From Alphaproteobacteria bacterium (GTDB lineage Bacteria > Pseudomonadota > Alphaproteobacteria > UBA9219 > RGZA01): DNA of 32,874 nt. Numbering within the stretch: position 1 is the first letter of the stretch; each line of letters starts with the position of its first letter. Of the stretch, positions 21,038-31,011 are shown piece by piece. Made by a program: the position numbers and the translations under genes. The stretch is taken from NCBI GenBank assembly GCA_033762625.1, contig JANRLI010000001.1:1-32874 (forward strand), written 5' to 3'. The notes under the pieces are model-generated. The model saw only the letters and a list, made by a program, of their open reading frames with translations, did no database searches and was not told where the DNA came from.

Positions 21038-22204
21038 TTAGGCTGCAAGGGTCTTTTCTGTTCCGCCCTCATTATAGCCTGCTTTTTGGCCATCATGCGA
21101 GAGGCCAATCATCTCGCACGCTAAATCCGCCAATTTGCTGGCTGCATCCACTTTTGCCATATTTTTGGTGGCTGCTGCCGTCTTTATTAACGTGGCGGGC
21201 AGGGTAAGCAGTGATTCAAGGCGTACCGCTAAAGCTTCGGGCGTAAACGCAGATTGCGGGATAAGCCAGGCACCGCCCGTTTCGGCGAGCGCTTCGGCAT
21301 TGGCTTTCTGTTCACCTGTTAAGGCGTGGGGGTATGGAACAAGAATAGCAGGGCGGCCTGCAACCGCGAGCTCCGAAACAGTAGATGCGCCCGAACGACA
21401 GATAGCAAGGTGGCAATTCGCTAACCGTTCCGGCACATCGTGAAAGAAGGTGGCAAGTTCTACATGAATACCATTTTCGCCATAGGCTGCGCGAACTTTT
21501 TCCAAATCATCCTTGCGGCATTGCTGGTGGATGATAAGACGCTTGCGCAAGGGTTCTGGTAAGCGCATCACGGCTTTTGGAACAACATCACTGAAAATCG
21601 TCGCGCCAAGGCTTCCACCCAACACCAGTAATGTAAGTGTACCTGTTTCGGAAACCGCAGGGTAGGGCGCATCATACAGTGCGCGAATGGCAGGGCGTAC
21701 AGGGTTGCCTGTTAATGCAATCCGGGTTTTGTTGTTTTCAAGCCCCTTTACATTCGGGAATGATGTCGCAATCGTTTGCGCCAAATGGCTTAAAATCTTG
21801 TTGGCGCGGCCCACAACCGCATTTTGTTCATGCAGCATAATCGGCACGCCGCAGCGTGATGCTGCAAATACGGTTGGAACAGACGGGTATCCACCAAAGC
21901 CGACGACAAGGGATGGCTTGTGTTTGCGAATGGCCATCACGGCCTGAATTGCGCCGATGCTCATTTCCAATACACCGCGTATTTTGCCTAAAAAACTACT
22001 TCCTAAGCCCGCTGCATGAATACGCAGCACGGGCACATCCAGCATGTCTGCACTGAACTGGCCTCCGCGCTTATCGGTTACCAGGCATACATTCACATTC
22101 CGTTTCAGCAATTCGCGCGCCAATGCTTCGGCAGGAAAAATATGTCCGCCTGTTCCGCCCGCTGCAAGCATCACTAATGGAAAGCTGGAATTGTTGCTAT
22201 TCAT
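21038..22204 (-). CDS. murG: UDP-GlcNAc:lipid I N-acetylglucosaminyltransferase MurG
   Basis: GT-B enzyme on the inner face of the membrane that converts lipid I to lipid II. The 388-residue product has the glycine-rich lipid/diphosphate loop GGTGGH at 16-21, VGFGGYPS, MLHEQNAVVGRANK, LTGNPVR, LVLGGSLGA and the UDP-GlcNAc pocket CRSGASTVSELA. It follows ftsW by 14 bp. The C-terminus beyond the conserved fold (about 365-388) is a short variable tail. Confidence 0.97.
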   Translation of the reverse strand: MNSNNSSFPLVMLAAGGTGGHIFPAEALARELLKRNVNVCLVTDKRGGQFSADMLDVPVLRIHAAGLGSSFLGKIRGVLEMSIGAIQAVMAIRKHKPSLVVGFGGYPSVPTVFAASRCGVPIMLHEQNAVVGRANKILSHLAQTIATSFPNVKGLENNKTRIALTGNPVRPAIRALYDAPYPAVSETGTLTLLVLGGSLGATIFSDVVPKAVMRLPEPLRKRLIIHQQCRKDDLEKVRAAYGENGIHVELATFFHDVPERLANCHLAICRSGASTVSELAVAGRPAILVPYPHALTGEQKANAEALAETGGAWLIPQSAFTPEALAVRLESLLTLPATLIKTAAATKNMAKVDAASKLADLACEMIGLSHDGQKAGYNEGGTEKTLAA

Positions 22205-22218
22205 GTTACGTGTTCACT

Positions 22219-23334
22219 TTAAGTATTCTGGCCGTAATGTTTTCGTGTCAAAGATAAAAGCATACCCGCAGACAGAGATAGTGCAAGAAGCGATGAACCG
22301 CCATAGGAAATAAACGGTAAGGTCATTCCTTTTGTGGGTAACAGATGCAGGGATGAACCCATATTGATAACCGCCTGCAATCCGAATTCGGTAAGCAAGC
22401 CCGCAACACTAAGGAATATAAAGAAATTATTTTCGTGGCGCAGCCGCCAGAAGCCGCGCAGGATGATAAAGGCAAATAACGCAACGATAATAACGCAGCT
22501 AATTAACCCGAATTCTTCGCCCGCTACCGAAAAGATGAAGTCCGCATGGGCATCGGGAATGGTCATTTTGATTTGCCCCTCGCCAGGGCCAACACCAAGC
22601 CAACCGCCATTATGAAATGCCTCCAGCGATTTCTGGATTTGGTAATTATCACCAGCATCAGGATTTAAGAAACGGTCCACGCGCGAGGTCACATGCGGGA
22701 AAAAGAAATACGCCGCCAGAATTCCCGTCGCGCCAAGCCCGATAAAGCCAAGCATCAGAAAGAATGGCATGCCCGCCAGAAAAAACTGCGTTGCCCACAC
22801 AATTGAAATCAGGAACGTCATACCCATATCAGGTTGCATCAGCAATCCAGAAGCAACGATGATGTATAAAATGATTGCAAGCACAAAACCTGGGAAGTTT
22901 TGCGTTTCAAGGCGGCGCGAAAATAGCCGCGCCGACAAAATAATAAAGCACGGCTTCATAAATTCCGATGGCTGGATAGAAAGCCCCGGCAAATGGATCC
23001 AGCGTTTCGCGCCTTTGATTTCAACGCCCCAGAAATGCGTTGCGATGACCAGTGCAAATGCAACCACGCCAACCACTAACGCCACCATGCGGATTTGCGA
23101 TGGCGATAACAGCGATAAGCCCACCATTAAAACGACACCAAGCAACAACTGGAACAAGTGTCGCTCGACAAAATAATAACTGTCCTGTCCGATGCGCATG
23201 GCAACGGGCGGAGATGCCGCCTGAATAAGCAACACGCCAACAATCAAAAGGATGGCGATAGCGCCAAGCGTCAGATGATCTACCGTCCACCACCAGCGGC
23301 CTAAAATTGATTGGTCGGAACGTGTAATCGGCAT
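22219..23334 (-). CDS. ftsW: Septal peptidoglycan polymerase FtsW (SEDS family)
   Basis: Multi-pass membrane glycosyltransferase that polymerises lipid II at the septum with FtsI. The 371-residue protein shows about ten hydrophobic segments and the SEDS landmarks KGAKRWIHLPGLSIQPSEF, QPDMGMT, the extracellular loop with YQIQKSLEAFHNGGWLGVGPGEG, AHADFIFSVAGEEFG, and the terminal GMTLPFISYGGSSL. Linkage to murD and murG, together with ftsI in the operon, argues for FtsW rather than RodA. Confidence 0.95.
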   Translation of the reverse strand: MPITRSDQSILGRWWWTVDHLTLGAIAILLIVGVLLIQAASPPVAMRIGQDSYYFVERHLFQLLLGVVLMVGLSLLSPSQIRMVALVVGVVAFALVIATHFWGVEIKGAKRWIHLPGLSIQPSEFMKPCFIILSARLFSRRLETQNFPGFVLAIILYIIVASGLLMQPDMGMTFLISIVWATQFFLAGMPFFLMLGFIGLGATGILAAYFFFPHVTSRVDRFLNPDAGDNYQIQKSLEAFHNGGWLGVGPGEGQIKMTIPDAHADFIFSVAGEEFGLISCVIIVALFAFIILRGFWRLRHENNFFIFLSVAGLLTEFGLQAVINMGSSLHLLPTKGMTLPFISYGGSSLLALSLSAGMLLSLTRKHYGQNT

Positions 23335-23341
23335 GCGTTAC

Positions 23342-24715
23342 CTATAATGCATTCACAAAGCGTGCGAATTCTTCACCGCGATGTTCGTAATTGTTAAACT
23401 GATCATAGGATGCACAAGCAGGGGAGAGGAGTACAACTGCATTTTTATCACCTGATTTGGCGGCCATGGTTGCTGCGTCGCGCACGGCCACTTCCAACGT
23501 GCCGCTGATGCTGGCGGGGGCCTTATCCTTCAACCATGCTGCAAAATCTTTGGCCGCATACCCAATTAAAAACGCATGTTTGATGCGCGGCATGTATGCT
23601 TCCAATCCACTCAACCCGCCATCTTTGGGTTTGCCGCCCACAATCCAGTAAATCGCATCATAACACCCCAACGCCTTGCTGGTCGCATCGGCGTTGGTGG
23701 CCTTGCTGTCATTGATAAAGCGTATGCCATCAATTACGCGGATAAGCTGCTGGCGGTGCGGCAAGCCGGGATAGCTGTGTATAGCCTTGTTAATCGTCCC
23801 AATATCAACGCCAATCGCGTTTGTTGCTGCCAAGGCTGCCGCGGCATTCTGCCAATTATGCGCACCGGGCAGGGTCGGGGCTTTGGCAATACCAAACAGC
23901 TCATCCCCGTTATTATAGAGGGTAGCGCCAACGCCACTTATGCCGTTTTGCAGGATTTTCTGGCTGCTAATTCTTATAACCCGCCAATTCCCCGCATTTT
24001 CAGCTTCATCCGCAACGGCGGCACTGAATTCATCATCAACGCCAATGACCAGAACCTGCTTTTTGCCAGCCCCGTCTTTATTTGCCGGTCGGAGCAGCAT
24101 CTTTTTGGCAGCAACATATCCCGCAATATCCCCGTGGCGGTCGATATGGTCGGGCGTGATGTTCAGCCAGACTACGACATCGAATGCAGCCGAGGGCGTC
24201 AGTTCACATTGAAAGGAAGACATTTCAATAACGTACACGCCGTTCTTATCAAGCGGCTTGAATGACAGAGTTGGAATGCCAAGGTTGCCGCCCACTTCAT
24301 TGACGCGTTTTGCATTGGTCAAAATATGTGCAATCAGTGCGGTGGTGGTCGATTTGCCGTTGGTGCCCGTAATGCCGATATAGGTTGGTTCAGGCATGGC
24401 GCGGAACAGGTATTCCACATCGCCCACAATCTCAACCTTGTGTTGCTTTGCCAACGCTGCAACAGGGTGGGGGGCTGGCAGGGTGTGGGGAATGCCGGGC
24501 GATAACACAAGGCTATCAATCTCGGTCCAATTGGCTTTGGTCAAATCGGTGGTAGGGAAGCCCGCATCCTCGGCTTTTTTGCGGCCATCTGCGCTGTCAT
24601 CGCCTACCAGAATACGCGCGCCGGAATTGCGCAAGGCTTCCAGTGTCGCCATACCTGATTTGCCAAGACCAAATACCGCGATGGTTTTTCCGTTTAATCC
24701 CGTAAGTGCGATCAT
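23342..24715 (-). CDS. murD: UDP-N-acetylmuramoylalanine--D-glutamate ligase MurD
   Basis: Adds D-Glu to UDP-MurNAc-L-Ala. The 457-residue protein has the N-terminal Rossmann motif VFGLGKSGMA (14-23), LVLSPGIP (69-76), the P-loop GTNGKST at 117-123, the central LNITPDHIDRH and the C-terminal LPHRQQLI and FINDSKATNADAT motifs that distinguish MurD from the other Mur ligases. Three bases or fewer separate it from mraY; ftsW follows after 7 bp. Confidence 0.97.
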   Translation of the reverse strand: MIALTGLNGKTIAVFGLGKSGMATLEALRNSGARILVGDDSADGRKKAEDAGFPTTDLTKANWTEIDSLVLSPGIPHTLPAPHPVAALAKQHKVEIVGDVEYLFRAMPEPTYIGITGTNGKSTTTALIAHILTNAKRVNEVGGNLGIPTLSFKPLDKNGVYVIEMSSFQCELTPSAAFDVVVWLNITPDHIDRHGDIAGYVAAKKMLLRPANKDGAGKKQVLVIGVDDEFSAAVADEAENAGNWRVIRISSQKILQNGISGVGATLYNNGDELFGIAKAPTLPGAHNWQNAAAALAATNAIGVDIGTINKAIHSYPGLPHRQQLIRVIDGIRFINDSKATNADATSKALGCYDAIYWIVGGKPKDGGLSGLEAYMPRIKHAFLIGYAAKDFAAWLKDKAPASISGTLEVAVRDAATMAAKSGDKNAVVLLSPACASYDQFNNYEHRGEEFARFVNAL

Positions 24716-24717
24716 GT

Positions 24718-25806
24718 TTAACGTAACTTAAGGGTTGCAAGACCAATCAACGCAAAAATAAACGCAATAATCCAGAACCGGATAACGACGGTGGGTTCCG
24801 ACCATCCGCATTTTTCAAAATGATGGTGCAGTGGCGCCATTTTGAATATGCGTTTGCCGGTTAATTTAAAACTTGCCACCTGCAACATGACCGAAAGTGT
24901 TTCAATCACAAATAATCCGCCAACAATCGCCAGCACGATTTCATGCTTGGTGATTACAGCAATACTGCCAATTGCGCCGCCAAGAGCCAGCGAACCTGTG
25001 TCGCCCATAAACACTTGCGCAGGCGGTGCATTGAACCACAGGAAACCCAAACATGCGCCAATCAGTGCCCCGCATAGCACCAACATCTCACCGGCGCCGG
25101 GGATGTGATGCAGTTGCAGGTATTTGGCAAAATCGATGTTGCCGACAAGATAGGCGATAAGGCCAAAACTGCCCGCCGATAAAATCAACGGCACAGTTAC
25201 CAAGCCATCCAATCCATCAGTTAAATTGACGGCGTTGGCTGCACCAACAATCACCAGCACAGAAAAGGCAATAAACAGGATTAGACCAAGTTGGATAAGC
25301 ACTTCCTTAAAGAACGGTACGGCAAGCGTGTTCGCAAGTTCAGGTGTCGCCTGCGCGCTGATAAAATAGGCCGCAATTGCGGCAACTGTTCCTTGAACGG
25401 CAAGGCGTACACGCCCTGAAACACCCTTGGTATTACGCTTGGTCAGTTTCAAATAATCGTCCGCAAAGCCAACAAGCCCAAAGCCCAGCGTCACAAACAA
25501 CGTAATCCATACGTAAGTATTGCTTAAATCTGCCCAAAGCAGTGTGGCAATAAAAAACGGCACCATAATGATAATGCCACCCATTGTCGGCGTGCCTTTT
25601 TTGGCGAGATGGGTTTGCGGGCCATCTTCGCGAATGGGCTGGCCTTCGCCCTGTTTGCTTTTCAGCCAGCGGATAAGCTTGGGGCCAAGCCAGAACGCAA
25701 GAAGAAGGGTTGTTAAAATCGCACCGCCAGTGCGGAAGGTGATGTAACGGAATAAATTAAAGAAAATAAATTCTTTGCCGAGCGGGCTAAGCAATAGGTG
25801 TAACAT
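24718..25806 (-). CDS. mraY: Phospho-N-acetylmuramoyl-pentapeptide transferase MraY
   Basis: Integral membrane enzyme that transfers phospho-MurNAc-pentapeptide to undecaprenyl phosphate, forming lipid I. The 362-residue protein has about ten transmembrane segments, the signature [12 protein letters not shown] at 66-77, the aspartates D116-D117 in [27 protein letters not shown] and the cytoplasmic histidine cluster HHH at 327-329 followed by FEKCGWSEP. This is the canonical MraY order and size. Confidence 0.97.
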   Translation of the reverse strand: MLHLLLSPLGKEFIFFNLFRYITFRTGGAILTTLLLAFWLGPKLIRWLKSKQGEGQPIREDGPQTHLAKKGTPTMGGIIIMVPFFIATLLWADLSNTYVWITLFVTLGFGLVGFADDYLKLTKRNTKGVSGRVRLAVQGTVAAIAAYFISAQATPELANTLAVPFFKEVLIQLGLILFIAFSVLVIVGAANAVNLTDGLDGLVTVPLILSAGSFGLIAYLVGNIDFAKYLQLHHIPGAGEMLVLCGALIGACLGFLWFNAPPAQVFMGDTGSLALGGAIGSIAVITKHEIVLAIVGGLFVIETLSVMLQVASFKLTGKRIFKMAPLHHHFEKCGWSEPTVVIRFWIIAFIFALIGLATLKLR

Positions 25807-25809
25807 TTA

Positions 25810-27210
25810 TTATCCAGCTTTTTTGGTTTTTGATACATCAAGGTTCAAAAGCGCATCCACAACTTTTTGCATGCCAACGCTTTTCGAACCTTTCACCGTT
25901 ATCATATCTCCATCTCGCATCGCGCTTGCAACGATTGGTGCAAGTTCTGCGCTAGTGAAGGTGTAGCCGCCACGAATCGCACTGGGCAGTGCATCAAACA
26001 AATGCTTCATGTGCTCGCCGCAACAGAAAACCTGCGAAATTCCCGCATCGCTAATCGGTTTGGCAAGTCCAAGATGTGCGTCTTTGGAATGCTCGCCCAG
26101 CTCGCGCATATCGCCCAGTACTAATATACGTCTGCCTTTCGGCTGTTTATTGGCCAATACCTTTATTGCCATTTCGACCGCAACGGGGCTGGCATTATAG
26201 CTTTCATCAATCAAGGTAATGCTGCCGCTTGGAATGGTAATCTGCTGCGGTGTGCCACGCCCCTGTGCCAGCACAAGCGTGCTTAAGGATTGCGCGGCTT
26301 TGGCAACATCCGCGCCTGCTAATCCCGCAGCCAATAACACAGCCAATGAATTGGTAACCCAATGCATGCCCGGCGCGCCAATCGTGTAATTTATTCTCTT
26401 GCCGAACAAGGTTGCGGTTACATCGCTGGTGTCACTTTTTAAAACGCAATTTTCCAATCGCGCTTCCATGCCGTTTTTACCGAACGTCGCGATGGCGTTA
26501 ATACCGTCACTCATCGCGCGTTGTTTTAAAAATTCGATGTATTCATTATCGGCGTTCAGAACCGCATGGCCATTACGCGATAATCCTTCAAAAATTTCGG
26601 CTTTTGCCCCGGCAATTTCATCCAATGAATTGAAATTACCAATATGCACCGGTGCGATTGTGGTAATTACCGCAACGTCTGGGCGTACCTGCTGCGACAG
26701 CGGGCCAAGTTCACCCGCATGGTTCATGCCCAGTTCAAAGATGCCATAGTGTGAATTTTGCGGCATGCGTGACAGGCTTAAGGGAACTCCCCAATGGTTG
26801 TTAAAGCTTCCCTCATTTGCGTAAGAAGATGCCTGTGCAGTTAAAATCTGTCGTAACGCTTCCTTGCATCCCGTTTTCCCAACCGATCCTGTGACGGCAA
26901 TAATTTTTGCGGTTGAGCGCGTGCGGCCTGCTTGTCCCAAATCATGCAGCGCGCGGAATACATCTTCAACGATCACGCATTTGTCGGCAGGCACACCCGT
27001 TGGAATGGAGCTCACAATTGCGCCACTTGCACCATTGGCCAATGCGCTTGCAACGAAATCATGCCCATCAAAATTCGGTCCTTGCAGTGCAATAAACAAA
27101 TCGCCTGCTTTTATACTGCGGCTATCAATCGATACAGCATCCACGTTCCATGTGCCGCTGCACTGGCCTTTAGTGACTCTGGCGATATCATTGCTATTCC
27201 ATAAACTCAT
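25810..27210 (-). CDS. murF: UDP-MurNAc-tripeptide--D-alanyl-D-alanine ligase MurF
   Basis: Adds D-Ala-D-Ala to complete the UDP-MurNAc-pentapeptide. The 466-residue protein has the N-terminal MurE/F-type substrate domain with VSIDSRSIKAGDLF (26-39), the P-loop TGSVGKTGCKEAL (107-119), NEGSFNNHWGVPL, ELGMNHAGEL and the C-terminal DESYNASPVA motif specific to MurF. The Gly after GKT in place of Thr is, from memory, common in alphaproteobacterial MurF. It overlaps murE by 4 bp and precedes mraY by 3 bp. Confidence 0.97.
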   Translation of the reverse strand: MSLWNSNDIARVTKGQCSGTWNVDAVSIDSRSIKAGDLFIALQGPNFDGHDFVASALANGASGAIVSSIPTGVPADKCVIVEDVFRALHDLGQAGRTRSTAKIIAVTGSVGKTGCKEALRQILTAQASSYANEGSFNNHWGVPLSLSRMPQNSHYGIFELGMNHAGELGPLSQQVRPDVAVITTIAPVHIGNFNSLDEIAGAKAEIFEGLSRNGHAVLNADNEYIEFLKQRAMSDGINAIATFGKNGMEARLENCVLKSDTSDVTATLFGKRINYTIGAPGMHWVTNSLAVLLAAGLAGADVAKAAQSLSTLVLAQGRGTPQQITIPSGSITLIDESYNASPVAVEMAIKVLANKQPKGRRILVLGDMRELGEHSKDAHLGLAKPISDAGISQVFCCGEHMKHLFDALPSAIRGGYTFTSAELAPIVASAMRDGDMITVKGSKSVGMQKVVDALLNLDVSKTKKAG

Positions 27211-28649
27211 GCCGCTTTCCCGTTCATTATATTTTTGGCAACTGCTACATCATCAAAGGGCAGGGTCTGCGTGCCAATAATCTGGCCTTGTTCATGGCCT
27301 TTACCAGCTATAACCACGACATCACCTGCATTCATCATGTTTAATGCGCCCGCAATTGCATCGGCGCGATTGCCGATTTCGGTTGCACCAATCGCGCCTT
27401 CCAATACCGCTTTTCTAATGCTTGCTGCATCTTCATTGCGCGGATTATCATCAGTCACAATCACCACATCGGCAAATGTTTTGGCAATGCCACCCATAAT
27501 CGGACGCTTGCCAGCATCGCGGTTACCGCCACATCCAAAAACACAAATCAGGCGATTTTGTGTATGTGGGCGCAATGCTTGTAATACCTGTTCCAGCGCA
27601 TCGGGCTTATGGGCGTAATCTACATAGACTGCACCGCCCTTATGTGCGCCAACCCATTCCATGCGTCCACGCACGGGCTGTAATTTGGGCAGGCATTCAA
27701 TCACCTTTGCCGGATGTTCACCACTGGCAATCGCTAGCGAAAGCGCGCAGAGCACATTCGCGGTCTGAAATGCACCAACCAGATTAATATGCGTGGAGAA
27801 TTTTTTACCCGCGACGTTTAATTCCAAATCCTGACCATGCGCATTGAAATTACGTTTTACTAATTGCACATCACTTGCCGCGCTGCCGTATGTCATCAAT
27901 TTAATGCCGCGTTGTTTTACCGCTGCGGCAACTTCTGCGCTTTCTGCCATATCCGCATTCACTACTGCCGTGCCATTCGTTGGCAGTAATTCTTTAAATA
28001 AACGCAACTTGGCGTTTAGATAATTTTCCATGGTTTTATGGTAATCTAGGTGATCGCGCGACAGGTTCGTGAATGCGGCATATCCCACATTCACGCCGTC
28101 TAATCGGTACTGTTCCAATCCATGGCTTGATGCTTCCATAGCAAGATGTGTAATGCGCTTGTCCAAGGCCAGCATCGCCAAATCCTGATGCAAGCTGATG
28201 CTATCGGGCGTGGTCAGCGAGCCATAACGCTCAATCCCATCACCAATAATTCCCAATGTCCCAACACTCGCACTTTTGTGGCCCAGCATCTGCCATAGCT
28301 GGCGCGTGAATTGTACGGTCGATGTCTTGCCGCTGGTTCCCGTGACTGCTGCAATGGTTTTTGGTTGTACGCGATAAAACTTTGCGGCAATTTTTGCCAA
28401 AGCGAGGCGTGGCTCATCATGCGTCACTGCGGTGACTGTTTTTGGCAATAGGCTTCCGGTTTGCGCGAGCACGGCGGTTGCGCCCGCACTAACCGCGCTA
28501 TCAATAAAATCGCGGCCATCAACCTTATCACCTTTTAGTGCGGCAAATAAAAAATGAGGTGAAATGGTTTTTGAATTCTGGCTGATGCCAGTGATATCTT
28601 TATCTTCGCCGCTTATGGCGCAGCCAATTGCCAATTCAGAGATCTTCAT
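27207..28649 (-). CDS. murE: UDP-MurNAc-L-Ala-D-Glu--meso-diaminopimelate ligase MurE
   Basis: Adds the third residue of the peptide stem. The 480-residue protein has the P-loop GTSGKTS at 104-110, MEASSHGLEQYR (the carbamylated-lysine domain), VDYAHKPDAL, FGCGGNRDAGKRP and the specificity motif DNPR at 401-404. DNPR marks meso-diaminopimelate rather than lysine enzymes, so this organism makes DAP-type peptidoglycan, as expected for a Gram-negative. It lies 12 bp after ftsI and overlaps murF by 4 bp. Confidence 0.97.
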   Translation of the reverse strand: MKISELAIGCAISGEDKDITGISQNSKTISPHFLFAALKGDKVDGRDFIDSAVSAGATAVLAQTGSLLPKTVTAVTHDEPRLALAKIAAKFYRVQPKTIAAVTGTSGKTSTVQFTRQLWQMLGHKSASVGTLGIIGDGIERYGSLTTPDSISLHQDLAMLALDKRITHLAMEASSHGLEQYRLDGVNVGYAAFTNLSRDHLDYHKTMENYLNAKLRLFKELLPTNGTAVVNADMAESAEVAAAVKQRGIKLMTYGSAASDVQLVKRNFNAHGQDLELNVAGKKFSTHINLVGAFQTANVLCALSLAIASGEHPAKVIECLPKLQPVRGRMEWVGAHKGGAVYVDYAHKPDALEQVLQALRPHTQNRLICVFGCGGNRDAGKRPIMGGIAKTFADVVIVTDDNPRNEDAASIRKAVLEGAIGATEIGNRADAIAGALNMMNAGDVVVIAGKGHEQGQIIGTQTLPFDDVAVAKNIMNGKAA

Positions 28650-28661
28650 AATCGACTAAAC

Positions 28662-30437
28662 CTATTCGCCCTTAACCGCAACCGGCAGGCGTAACTTCTC
28701 GGTGATGCTATAGTCATTATCATCCACCGGGCTAATCCCTAGCAAGGGTGCAATTTGCGAAATAACGCGCCCAACGGTTGGCGCCGCTACCCAGCCCCCC
28801 GTGGCAAAGCCATAACTTTCCTTGGTTCCCTTGGGCTCATCAATCATAATAAAGACAACATATTTGGGGTCATTCATCGGGAAGGCGGCAAGAAAGGATG
28901 AAAGCCGCGCATCTTTCTTATACCCCTTGCCTGATTGCTTGTCGGCGGTACCGGTTTTTCCGCCAACCACATAGCCCGGCACATTGGCAGATTTACCTGT
29001 ACCTGCCGTTACCACTACGCGGTACAGCTGGCGCATCTGGTCAGATGCTGTTGTGGAAATCACCCGCGTTTGTGGCAATGGAATGGCGGGATCGCGCTTA
29101 ATCAGCGTGGGGGTTACCACCGTGCCGCCGTTTAGAACACTCGCGGCTGCGCTGGCAAGTTGCACGGCGTTCACCGAAATACCATGGCCATAGGAGACCG
29201 TCATCATGCTGATTTCCTGCCAGTTCGCGGGAATCATGGGTTTGCCAACTTCAGGAATTTCCAAAGGCGTTTGTTTAAGAAGGCCAAGCTTACCCAGAAA
29301 TTCGCGCTGTGCGTTGATGCCAATTTTCTCGACAATCTGCACCGCGCCAATATTGGATGAATGCAGGAAAATTTCCGGCACGTTGAGCCAACGATGCATG
29401 GGATGAAAGTCATTAATCTTGAAACGGCCAATTGAAATCGGGTGGGTGCAATCAAAGCTACTGGAAATGCTGATGGCGCCGCGGTCTAACGCTTGTGCCA
29501 GCGTAAAGGTCTTGAAGGTTGAACCCATTTCATAAATGCCAAGGCTTGCGCGGTTAAAACGCTGGTTGTCATTGGCGTTGCCTACATCATTCGGGTCAAA
29601 ATCGGGCAACGACACCATGGAGAGAATTTCGCCATTATGCGCATCCATAATCACGCCTGCGCCACCAATCGCGTTAAAGGTTTTAATGCCTTCCGCCAAC
29701 GCATCGCGCAAGATGCTTTGCAGGCGTATATCCAGCGCGAGTTGCAGCGACTGGTTTTTCTTTGTCAAAAACCCATCAAATGTTTTTTCAAGGCCTGCAA
29801 TCCCCACATGATCAATGCTGTTATAGCCAATAATGTGCGCGGTGAGCGCGCCCTTGGGATATAAGCGTTTTTCTTCGGGTTCAAATGAAAGCCCGGGGAT
29901 GCCCAGTGCATTCACCGCATCCTGCTGCTTGGGCGACAAATTTCGCTTGATCCAGATGAAGCGTTTTTTGCTGTTCAGCTCTTTTAAAATATCCGTGCCA
30001 TTCAGATCAGGAAAAACCGTTTTAAGTTTTTTAATCATATCATTGGCATCAATCACAAGGGCAGGGTCAGCAGCGAGCGATGCCATTTGCAGGGAGGTTG
30101 CCAGCAATTCGCCGTTGCGGTCTACAATATCGCCTCGGGTCAGCATGGCGGTTTCGGGCGCGGGGGGAGCGTTTTTCAATTCCGTATCGGTATTGAAAAT
30201 CATTACGTCGAACAGCCCGTACACGATATAGAGATATAAAAGAAGAAAAAACGCGCCAATAATAACAAGACGGCCGCGCGCTTTTTCAAGAGCGGGCAGC
30301 GCAGCGGCTAAGCTGCGACCATGCGGTGTTGTGGTCCAGCCACTATGCGCAGGGTATTGAGGGTAGGGGGGCGCAGCGCGATGAGATGATTGTGGCTTTG
30401 AATTAAAAAAGCCAAACAGACTCCCAAAAAAACTCAT
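28662..30437 (-). CDS. ftsI: Septal peptidoglycan transpeptidase FtsI (PBP3)
   Basis: Class B penicillin-binding protein that cross-links septal peptidoglycan, working with FtsW. The 591-residue protein has a long cytoplasmic tail (1-55, Pro/Ser/His rich), one transmembrane segment at about 57-80, the dimerisation domain starting RGDIVDRNGE (101-110) and the transpeptidase domain with S306-xx-K309 (STFK, the acylated serine), S360-S-N362 and KTG at 494-496. It overlaps ftsL by 4 bp. The tail is longer than in E. coli PBP3. Confidence 0.96.
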   Translation of the reverse strand: MSFFGSLFGFFNSKPQSSHRAAPPYPQYPAHSGWTTTPHGRSLAAALPALEKARGRLVIIGAFFLLLYLYIVYGLFDVMIFNTDTELKNAPPAPETAMLTRGDIVDRNGELLATSLQMASLAADPALVIDANDMIKKLKTVFPDLNGTDILKELNSKKRFIWIKRNLSPKQQDAVNALGIPGLSFEPEEKRLYPKGALTAHIIGYNSIDHVGIAGLEKTFDGFLTKKNQSLQLALDIRLQSILRDALAEGIKTFNAIGGAGVIMDAHNGEILSMVSLPDFDPNDVGNANDNQRFNRASLGIYEMGSTFKTFTLAQALDRGAISISSSFDCTHPISIGRFKINDFHPMHRWLNVPEIFLHSSNIGAVQIVEKIGINAQREFLGKLGLLKQTPLEIPEVGKPMIPANWQEISMMTVSYGHGISVNAVQLASAAASVLNGGTVVTPTLIKRDPAIPLPQTRVISTTASDQMRQLYRVVVTAGTGKSANVPGYVVGGKTGTADKQSGKGYKKDARLSSFLAAFPMNDPKYVVFIMIDEPKGTKESYGFATGGWVAAPTVGRVISQIAPLLGISPVDDNDYSITEKLRLPVAVKGE

Positions 30438-31009
30438 GGTGCCAAGCGGCTCTTATTCTGTGCTTCGCTAGAAAAACCGAATGCGCTTACAACTTTTTGC
30501 GACCATGTCACTGCAGAAGGAAGTTTTGCATCATCCTGAGTATGCAGCGCAGCTAAAGCATGATCATCATACACGATGGGTTTGGCCAACATGCGCGGTG
30601 CAATCGCTGCTTCAGCGGGCTGAATGTGCAAACCATTGCTTGCCACAGTGGTCGTGGCGGCGCGGTATGCAACCTTGCTTGTCACTTGGCGTTCGCTTAA
30701 CACCTGCGCGGGGATGGCAGCTTTCTTGGCAACCAGATAACGCTGTGCGCGGCTTGATAATTTTTGGGGCTGGTTCAAATACGCCCATTCGGCGCGCAAC
30801 ACGCGAAGGCTGTCTTTTTCAGCGGCAATTTGTGCCTTAATCGCGCTCAATTCATTTTCTTTTTCACGAACGCTGGAGCTTGTGCCATACAGCATCGCGC
30901 TGACAGGGATCATGATGCACATCCATAACAGCACCACCTTCAAGCAGCTGCTGCGCCCAGCACTTTTACCAAGTGAATTTCTGGCAATGGCGTCGCGTAA
31001 AACATACAT
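30434..31009 (-). CDS. ftsL: Cell division protein FtsL
   Basis: Small bitopic protein of the FtsQLB/FtsWI complex. I take the ATG at 31009 (191 residues) because GGAG lies seven bases before it; an in-frame ATG at 31015 would overlap the rsmH stop but leaves almost no spacing. A transmembrane segment (about 23-41) is followed by a leucine/glutamate coiled coil (about 46-76) and LRAEWAYLNQPQKLSSRAQRY, a motif typical of alphaproteobacterial FtsL. The C-terminal 90 residues are low in conservation and longer than in gammaproteobacterial FtsL (about 120 residues in all). Position between rsmH and ftsI supports the call more than sequence similarity alone. Confidence 0.88.
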   Translation of the reverse strand: MYVLRDAIARNSLGKSAGRSSCLKVVLLWMCIMIPVSAMLYGTSSSVREKENELSAIKAQIAAEKDSLRVLRAEWAYLNQPQKLSSRAQRYLVAKKAAIPAQVLSERQVTSKVAYRAATTTVASNGLHIQPAEAAIAPRMLAKPIVYDDHALAALHTQDDAKLPSAVTWSQKVVSAFGFSSEAQNKSRLAP

Positions 31010-31011
31010 AA

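Noticed and set aside
26860-26890. Damaged P-loop in MurF (GKTG instead of GKTT)
   Set aside because: The nucleotide-binding Lys and Thr are intact, and a Gly after GKT is, to my knowledge, usual in alphaproteobacterial MurF.
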